Shown here: piece after piece, positions 27,201 to 37,100 of the stretch
Layout: every line of letters begins with the position of its first letter
Position numbering within the stretch: position 1 is the first letter of the stretch
Assembly: GCA_033675545.1 (NCBI GenBank)
Contig: JAWDGP010000252.1
Coordinates: 1 to 64,000, forward strand
Source of the DNA: Elysia crispata
Lineage: Eukaryota > Mollusca > Gastropoda > Plakobranchidae
Reading direction: 5' to 3'
Length of the DNA: 64,000 nucleotides
The notes under the pieces: model-generated
What the model saw: only the letters and a program-made list of their open reading frames with translations
Databases searched by the model: none
Told to the model about the DNA's origin: nothing
Program-made: the position numbers and the translations under genes

Positions 27201-30200
27201 AAACTAGCCAGACCCCACCTAGATCTATCTAGATTCACAAAGCTTTTTTCATGAAGTGCATTGCTACCTAATTAAAAGTCATGAACTCTGTCCAACAATT
27301 AAATGCTTTTAGAAACATCTGTGGTACTATTTTGCGTAAGAATATAATTTTTTAGTTCTGAAAGCAAAATCTCAACTTTTGAATAGTTTAGTTTCTCCAA
27401 TGCAAATTCTATTTTATTTTTATCTGTCAGCAAAAAACTTGAAGCAGAGATTAGCTTATAACTTTTAGTGAAATCTCATTTCCCCTTCACTTGAGAATGA
27501 ATTAAGTTTGTATAAATTTCAAACTTGATTCTATTTACATATCAAACAAGCTAAGTCATCTTCTTGTGCTGAATGAACACCAACTTAGAACATTTAGGTG
27601 AGATGGAGCATGTTTGTAAAATTTTGATTGAGATGGAATATGAGGTCGAAATAATCAGTTTTTGGAAAATCAAGCTGTATAACTAAGAAAGAAAAGGTAT
27701 TGGTAAAAATGGAAAGCACAAAGGGATAGAGATATGGGGAAATAGAAAAGTTGGGATAGTTGTAGTGAAAACGGTGGTATGAAGGTGTGCACAAACATTG
27801 CAAAGCTTCTGATGCAGAACATTAGCTGTCTGGATTCAGGAGGTCCTGAGGAAATTTTAGAGGATACCTAATAAAAATTAAGCAAATATAAAGTTCCTAC
27901 TAAGATTTTAAAATCATGAGTGAGAGAAATATTGAAATTAATGGAAAGAAATAAAGTTGTAAAGACATAGCAACAACTTTACAATGTGTTGAACACTCTT
28001 TAGGCACTAAAGGAAGAAGTGAGTATTTCTTTTCTTAAAATTCTCACTACTCCTATTCTTTTGCAGCTCTTTAAAATGTTTTTAATGTTTATATAAAATT
28101 ATGACCTCTTATAACTGCAGAATGACAAAGATGAAAAGAAAGAGGAGGCAGGCAAAAAGGAAGGAGAAAAAGAAGAGAAGGTTGATAAGGCTCCGAAAAT
28201 TCTGAACATCAAAGAGGAAATTAAGTCTGAGATGAAAGTCATGGATATACAAGAACTTACAGAAGACAAATTCAAGGAGGCCAAGAAAAGGTACGTCTTG
28301 AGTACTAAAAATGAAAGAACTCAATGGTAGGGAAGAAAGAAAGGAAGAAAGAAGATATACAAGAAATGTAAGGTCTTAAGTTCTTACAGGTGAAGGAAAT
28401 TTTTTTCTTGTTTTTGGATTCACAGATTAACAGATCTGCGTAAGGCAGACAAAGCTAAAGTGGAGCTTGAAAAGGCACAGAATGAGCTTGAGTCCTTTAT
28501 CTTTGACACTCAGGATAAGCTGACGCAGGAGGACTATGAAAAGTGCTCTACATCTGAGGAAAGAGAAAATATGCAGCAAAAGCTTTCTGAGGCCTCAGAC
28601 TGGCTCTATGAGCAAATGGATGCTAAGAAATCAGTAAGTCATCATCCTTATGGTCTAACTTTTGGGATACAGGTACTGAGGTTCTTTCTACAAGAGAATG
28701 TACTAAAATGAGCTACATAAAACAAGGAAGTGATAAAAAGAGATGGTGACAAGTACAATTTTGTGCATATTCTAAGCATAATAATGTATGTTTTGCAATC
28801 ATTTTAATCACTCAGCACTGAGGCCTATCTGTATAAATGCTGTGAGACACTTGCCATTTTTAAGTTATTTTAAAAGATCATATTTCAAAAAGTTATCAAT
28901 GCAAGAAGCTAAAAATTTTCTGTGTAGGTAGATTCTTATCTAATCTGCACTGCACACAAGTTTGACATATAAGTTACAAATGTTTTATTTTTTATGAATT
29001 TTCTAGTGACACATTTTGTAAAAAGAAAAAAAATTCTCCCATTGTAACAAGGCTGATACACATTATTATATTAGATGAAAAAGAGATAAGAAGAGAAAAT
29101 CTACATATTTGAACTTGTTAAATATAGCAGTGAGACAAAAATAGGAGAGCTTGGCGAATCCATTCATAAATTTATACACATTCAATGCCAGATCTAGATC
29201 TAGTTTAGAAATCTAGATCTAGATCTAGTTCTAGTTTAGATCTAACTTTTTTCAACAGCCTAAGAAAGATTATTTAGATCTAGATACGCAAATTAATAAA
29301 TTTGAAAATATAGAGTTGTTTCCCTTCCCTATAAACTAGATTTAGATTACTAAATGTTGGTTATGAAAGTAAAATAGACATTCAAAGTTAAAACCGAGTG
29401 TTCTTGATTTTTGTATGCAACGGAAGTATTAGGGCAGTCGAGTATACTCGGTATTTGTACTGAGTGTGTTAAAAATGTGAATGCTGCAAGTATGACTTTT
29501 AAAGATTTTAATGCTCCAAACAATTTACATGTCTAACTTTTTAATTTGACTCGTGAGTAAAAATTGCGTACAATTTGCATAGTCTTCTTGAAATATATTT
29601 CATTTGAGAGTATAACCAGTGACTTATTTCAACTGTGGTTTAAGCATTAATGAAGTGGAGGTCACAATTTATACAGCCCTGTATATGCTGATTTTTGTAA
29701 ATTACAAGTAATTTCACTACGTGGAGTCAAACACTGGCATTGAAATTTTTGTTCAAGTCTTTTATCCTCAGAAAGATCTAACAAGTTTCTGAATAGTGAT
29801 AGTTAAAAAAATATATGACCATAACATTATATTTTTCTTTGTCATTAAACTGAACAGTTTTCATTCTGAGAAAATAAAAATTCATTATAAAAGTGAAACA
29901 AAATATTTTAGATGATAATGAGAGTAAGTGTAAAAAATAGTTGAAAGTATCAAAGCAATGTCAATTTGTTCACCTATGGTACACAGGATTTTTCTGACAA
30001 ACTAAAAAGCCTAAAGGATCTGATGAAATCTGTGATGAAAAGAGTGGCAGAACTGCACGAGAGACCTAATGCCCTCGAGGCACTCCGCTCCGCTCTGAAC
30101 CAGACCACAGTGTTTCTGGCCACCGTGAAGAATCTCACAGATATGCCTGGAGCTGAGGCCCTCGAGACAGAGTCCATCTTCACCTCAGTTGAAGTGGAAA

Positions 30201-31158
30201 CACTAGAGAAAGTCATTGTAGAAACTAGGGTGAGTTTTGTTTTTCTTAATGGCACAAACCACAGCACTCTGGGCTTTTTCTTTGAGTTTTCATGACCCAA
30301 CTTTTATCACTTAAAAATATTTTTTGTTTAATTTTGTTAAGATTAAGTACTTACTAATCTATATGTAAACAATCATAGGCATAATAGTATGGATCAAAGA
30401 TTTGAGTGGTGAAAAAACTTTACGACAAATTGAAAAATGTGTGCTTCATTGCTATAGAGATAAGTGATGGCTCTCAATTTATAAGCAGAGTTAATATTAT
30501 CTATATCCACATCCTCTGTAATGGCAAAGTGTAATCGCCATTTTAATTTAAAGAGAGAAATGGTATTCATTTGAAGCACACTGATAATGAAAAACATTAA
30601 CCCAGTGTGAGTTTATCAACATATTGATTATGTGCGACTAATGCTTCGAGGAAAAGCTATTTCTGTCAACGAAAGAGGGGTCCCAGCTCTGTGTTGAATC
30701 TTACCAGGCAGGATCTGTCCAAGTAAGTGAGGTGTATACAAGTAGTTTGAATGGAAAAACACTTCAATTATCAAAGGCAGATTTCAAGAATGGGGAGCTG
30801 CTAAGATCTATGACTATATGACTTTTCCCCCCTCTTTTCTCCCATTTGATGAGTGGATATCTGTATTTTTGGCGATTAGAAATGGCGTGATGATATGCTG
30901 AAGGCGCAAGAAAAGCTGAAGGATCATGAGGATCCTGTACTGTTGGTAGACGACATTGCTGTCAAAATATCTGCCCTTGACAGGGAGATGAGGTACCTCA
31001 TCAACAAGGCAAAGGTGAGCCAAGTTTTCTTTTTTGATTGTTCTCTCCTTACAAAACAATTTATGTTCTGAGATGTGGGACAGATATAAATCCAGCAAAG
31101 GCACCATCTCTCCGCCTCTTTCCTTATCTTCTTTTCTCTCTCTCTCTCTCTGTCTTCT

Positions 31159-31236
<78 letters not shown>

Positions 31237-31241
31237 TCTGT

Positions 31242-31315
<74 letters not shown>

Positions 31316-34096
31316 TCTTTCAGCTTTAATTCTTCATCTCTTTTCTTTCCTTTTTCCCTATCTCTCCTCTACCTTCTCTAAACATTTCTTCCCTCACTTC
31401 CCTCACTTCCCTCTCTACCTCTCTCACTTTTTCTATAGTTCCCTCATTAATCTTTTTTAGTTTACTTTCATAACATTCCATGGTATGGATGTTTTGAGAC
31501 TCTTATGATGAATATTTTGGGTTGAAAATTAGGTTAAACTTGGTATTGATTTCCTACACGTATGAGCTTCACCAAATGCGTAACAGATCCAGTTACTAAA
31601 GCCAAAAAAGCAAGCTTCTGTTTTGTAAAATCCTGAAAAAGCATGCAATGACCTTAAACTTTTCGTTTCTAACGTACTACCCATACTTGCCTATGGGAGT
31701 GAATTATGGGGTAAACAGGAACACTTACCTATTGAGCAAGTACATACATTAACGCTGAAGCAATTCTTAAATGTGTCTATCTGCTCTTCAAATACTTTAC
31801 TGTATGGTGAAACAGCAAGATATCCATTGTATATTAACCACAAAATACGTTGTGTAAAAGATTGGCTGAAATTGCTGAAAATGCATGAGACAATTCCCAA
31901 ACAAGCATATGAGATGTTGAGAAGGATGAGAAGAATGAATGAAAAGAATATTTATTTGTGGGTAACTGATTTGAAATATTTCCTGCACTCAAATGATTTT
32001 GGATATGCATGGCAAGGGTGCCTATGGTCCCGAAAAATCTGGGAATCTCACGGATTTGTTGCTGTATCCCGGAAACCGCGATTTACCCACAAAATCCTGG
32101 ATCTTTTTAGTTTTCATTCAGCATTTAGACTGACCCAACATAAACAATAATAATCGGTTATTTTCGTTCTTATTTGGGGATTGTTATTTTCGTTTTTATT
32201 TGGCGTGACCCAACAATCCTATGAAAAAACAAATAGTGAAAATATGCTACGACTACAAAGATAAATTTCCGTCATCGACTATCAACCTGTGGGAAGGTAT
32301 AAAACTGGGCGATGTGTATTATATCGATATCATGTATTTTTGTTTACTATTTATATTTCAATTCTAATATCGAGATTTGTATTATATTTGAAACAATCGA
32401 AGATATCAGTCCCATCGAGTTGTTTCATTTGTTTACTTTATCATACATTCGTCCGAAAAACATCGTTCTCTCCATCTTCACACCCAGACCTTGTCGGTAT
32501 GCCCAGCAAAGAATCATTCTGATTTCTTCATCTGGCAATAGTTAATGCGACTAGGCAGTTACTTTCTTTTTGTCAAGATACATTCTAAATCTTGTCGAGT
32601 ATTAAAATCGATTGGAAAATCCTATCTAGAGTTAGATCTAGCTCTAGTAGTGTAAATCTTGATAACCGGGCATGACGTGAGTCTATTAGTATAGTAGGTG
32701 ATTTGCATTTTTTATTATTTTTTTGCTCAGAGAAAAGGGGGGGATTTTCATTCCATGGTAAATAATTATAAGTCTAGATCTAAATGTTAGATTGTTATTT
32801 TCTTTTTTACACGGTCAGATGAAACCTAATGAGACGTTCTAGATCTAGACCTAATCGATATTTATCATATTTAGCTTTAAAAGAAAAGATAAAGATAAGG
32901 AGAGCAGTGCTCATTATATAAGCCAGAATGTAGGTCTTTATGTATACTCTGATGAGTGAGCTTTTATGGCACTTCAGTTGAGCCAATAAAATACAGAAAG
33001 CAGTAACAACTAACATTTGGGGGACACAGCTGTACACGAGCTACAACAGCTCATTCAACCTGTTAGTCTGAGCACAAAAAAAAAAAAAAAAAAAATGAGC
33101 CAAATCAGAAAGAAAAAATGCTCCACAATCATGGCTCTTTGATAATCCAATTTTGTTAAAATTAAGAGGAGTGAGGGGGGGGCTAGAGAGAGAGAAAGCT
33201 CCTGCATAGGCCGCAAGTAGTGACTGATTTTAAAAAGTTCATAAAAAATTGTTTGTCCAGTTCGCATCCCTGTTATCATTATTCCTTTTATACTTAAGTC
33301 CTAGCTTATTGTTTCCGGCAGCTGTATGGTTGATTTTATCAATGCTTTAAGTGAAATTAGCAAAAACTGATGTTTTTAAAAAAATTAGCTTCGCCGCGCT
33401 TTGTCCCTGATTTTGGTGGGTGGTTTCCCTGAAAGACTTACATTGGGGTAGGCACCTCTGTGTATGGCTGTTTCAGAGTGTTGGAAGTGAAAAGGCATTT
33501 TCTAATTCACTTAAAGAAAGACTGTGTGATATGCTTAAACAAAGTTGACATAGAAAATTGACCTCAAATTCCCACCTACATTTCTACTCATCATAATCCC
33601 TGATCTACCTAAAATCATTCCTTTCTCGCTACAAATAATATTAATGAGATTCAGGCTAGGTGTAGTGAATACACTGTGCCATAGATACAAGTATTCCAAC
33701 AATATAAATTACAATTATGCCCTGTATGTAAAAAGGATATTGAAGATGAATACCATATATTATTAGTTTGCATGGTGTATGAGAATTTGCACGTGACAAA
33801 CCTACCTGATAAATTTCTACAAAAAAAGATGTACTTTCATTTCAAGCCTTCATATGTCAAACGAAAATTACTAATTTCATGTTGCGAAATATCTGTATGA
33901 TTCTATGAAACTTAGAGATAATTTTGTATTTTGAGAGCAAATTGTGTACGTTTTATGTTAATGGTTTTGAGATGTATAAATGTAGAATTTTTATCTAAAT
34001 TGTTTAATTCTATGTTATGTTTGTGAAGGGTGAAAAACCCAACAAATAAACAATCAATCAATCTCTCTATTTCCCTCTCTCGCTCACTCTCTCCGC

Positions 34097-34153
<57 letters not shown>

Positions 34154-37100
34154 TCTCTCGCTCTCTGTCTCTGTCTGTCTCTGTCTCTCTCTATCTTTCT
34201 CTGTCTCTCTCTCTCCCCCTTCCCCCCCTCCCTTCCTCTTTCTTCCTCCCCCTTTATGAAAAGAGTTTAAAAACAAGCAACAGGCCTCTGGTTCACCAAA
34301 AAAAAAAACAAAACAACCCACCATGTGATATCAAAGTGAAAATTTTAAGATTAATTAAGCATAAGTTGAATTAAAATAAAAAATAATGATCCTCTCTATT
34401 TTTTTTTCGGAGCAGAATTACAAGCCAAAACCCAAACTCAAGCCTGAATCAAAGAAAACAGATAGCAATGCTACTGATGAGGAGATAACTGGGGAAGATG
34501 CAAAGAAAGAAGACTCTCAAGAATCTTCAGATTCTAAAAAGCCTGAAGATCAGGGTAGGGTTTTGTTTGATTTGTGTTTCTGCACTTTTTGCACAGCTTT
34601 GAAAGTTGAAATTTTAATTTTTCAATTCAAATTCTTTTTGTCTTAGGTAAAAAAAAAAAAAAGAGAAAAATGGGGGCAAACAAAGCAAAACAAAAACCAA
34701 TAGGATGTTGCAATTTTTCTATAATTTGCAAGCTAATTTTGTGAATTAAATTTATCTGAACCTGATTCGTAAAATATTTAAGAATTGTTATGCAAAAAAT
34801 ATGAAAATTAATAAAAAAATTTTTTTTTTAGTCTCAATAGTTTATCTGTGAAGGATGATACTTTTATGACATCTCCTCTTCATTGCTCACACATTCAAAT
34901 GATAAATTCAGTTTTTTTTTTCTTTTTCATAGAAAGAAATTATCAACACAAGTGAAATTTAAATAGTCACTATTGACTACTCTAAATGCATAAATCACTC
35001 ATGCTTTATTAAGAGTTAATATTTTGAATAAGAATCAAATTGGTTATAGACCAATCAAGTGATTATATTTATAAACACATTTTTAGTTCTTTTTTTTTTT
35101 AATTAATGTTGCCACTTTTGCACTTTGCATTTCTTTTTGTTTTCTTCTTTTAATGTTATAAAAATTCCAGTAATGGGGCTCTTCTTACCTCATGAAAAAA
35201 GACAGAAAAGAAAAAAAATTTCCTTGTAGTAAAACAATTTTTTTTTTTTTACTATTTTTATAACCTCTGGCACAAGTTGTGTCTTTATTTGGGTTGGGTT
35301 TCTTAGCCTCGGTTTTTCAGTTTAAAAGAACTGAGTATATCAAATGTCACCGTCAGCAAACTTGAATCATTCTTTTCCATGGTTATCCTGAGATCACCAC
35401 ATGGATGGACTGAGGCTTTGAAGTAAACTTTTTAATATAATCAATCTTTGTCTGTAGAAGTCCCGCCACCAACTGAGGAGGATCCATCATCCTCTGAAGG
35501 CGGCAAAGAAGAAGAGAAGAAAGATCCAACAGCCTCTGAAGAGGGTAAAACAGACGTAAAGAAAGAAGAGAAAAAGGAAGGAGAGCAGAAGAAGAAAGAT
35601 GCAAAATCTGAGGAAGATGATGGAATAGAGAGGACAAGCTCTGGAAAACGCAGGCCTAAACAAAAGCGGAAAAACAAACAGGCTGCGGACAAAGATAAAA
35701 GCGAAGAACCTTTAGAATTAGGTGATTTTTTTTTTTTCAACTATTGCAAACTTTTTGTTTGTTTATATAGCATCTGACTTGCTTGTGGGGCTCTTCTTTC
35801 AAAGCTTATCCAAATCTAAGCCCATTCTTTTTGTGTTTGGTCTCTCGTCAACTTTCTATCCTGGTCACATCGATTCTCTACTAATCATATCTCTTTCTTC
35901 TCTCCACCACACAATCTAAAGACTCCTGTTTATCAACTTGCTTTTTTAAGCTTCAATCTCTTATATTTATCATCAATTGGGCCTATATAGAAATGACTCT
36001 CTATTAAACAAAATAAAGTACTTGTTTTGCTATACGTAAGCAATTGAAATCACAACAGGAAGTGCTTTGTTATTGAAAAACCAGCAGTGAGGAGAATACA
36101 TGTGACAAAGGTATAATATGAACAGAGGGTTTCAACTTCGTAAATCCTAGCTGTTTTTAAGATGTCCGAGGGATGATGCATTTTAGGACTTAAAGAAAAA
36201 CAAAAACGTGTCCTATCACTATGATCTATCTTTATGTGGGACTAATCAAAGTAAATGTATTGGGTTTAAACCTAAAGATAATGCAACATATCTCTCAACA
36301 GCTCTTTTGCTTCTGAAAGATATAATGTATGCATTTCTGTAACAAAATTTACTTTTTACTCAGCAACAAAACCAAAGGTTTTGGATAATAATGCATATAC
36401 ACACAAACTTAATGAGCTATAGCAAGCTAACTTGTTTGAAAAGCAGTTTGAATTAAATATATAATTCCCATACTATTCTCATTATGTTCACTTTGTTTTC
36501 TTTTGTTTTGTTTTTCTTTTTCTACCTTTTTTGGATAAATCTTTGCTTTCTCGTTAAGTCTCCAGATTCAGTACTACATTCTACTTACATATTTGACTGT
36601 GCCAAAACTAAATTTTATATCACAATTTTTCAAAGACCATAATTGTTTTAAATTTAATTGTATAATAATGAAAAACAAACTATATAAATATTGCTATAAA
36701 AATTGATAAACAAGATGATATGATTAAAATTCTTTGCTTCTTTTGCTGTTCTTTACTCATGTGCTAATTGTGTATTGATATTGCATATTTATTTTCCTCA
36801 TTTCCATTCTTTCTTTTGCAATGTTAAAAATTTGCTTTCATTGTTATCATACATAATTTCTTTTTTACAGCCAAAATATTTATTTAAAACATCTTTTCTC
36901 TTGGTAAAGTCTGTGAGCGAAATATGAGAGCTATGTTCTTGCATTCACTCACTGTTCTTTTTAGGTGGCTAAAATCATTTATATGGGTTTACAAAAGAGG
37001 TTGAGAAACTGAATTAAATGAGAAGAAAATGATTATTGTAGAATGGAAATAATGAGACAATTAACATAATGGTTATCGATTAAAAATCATCAATTTTCTT

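Noticed and set aside
31034-31460. Long open frames of Ser/Leu and Arg/Glu repeats on both strands
   Set aside because: They are translations of the CT microsatellite and have no splice or coding support.
35383-35740. Minus-strand Ser/Leu-rich open frames
   Set aside because: Antisense shadow of HYOU1 exon 25, whose sense frame is supported by splice phases.
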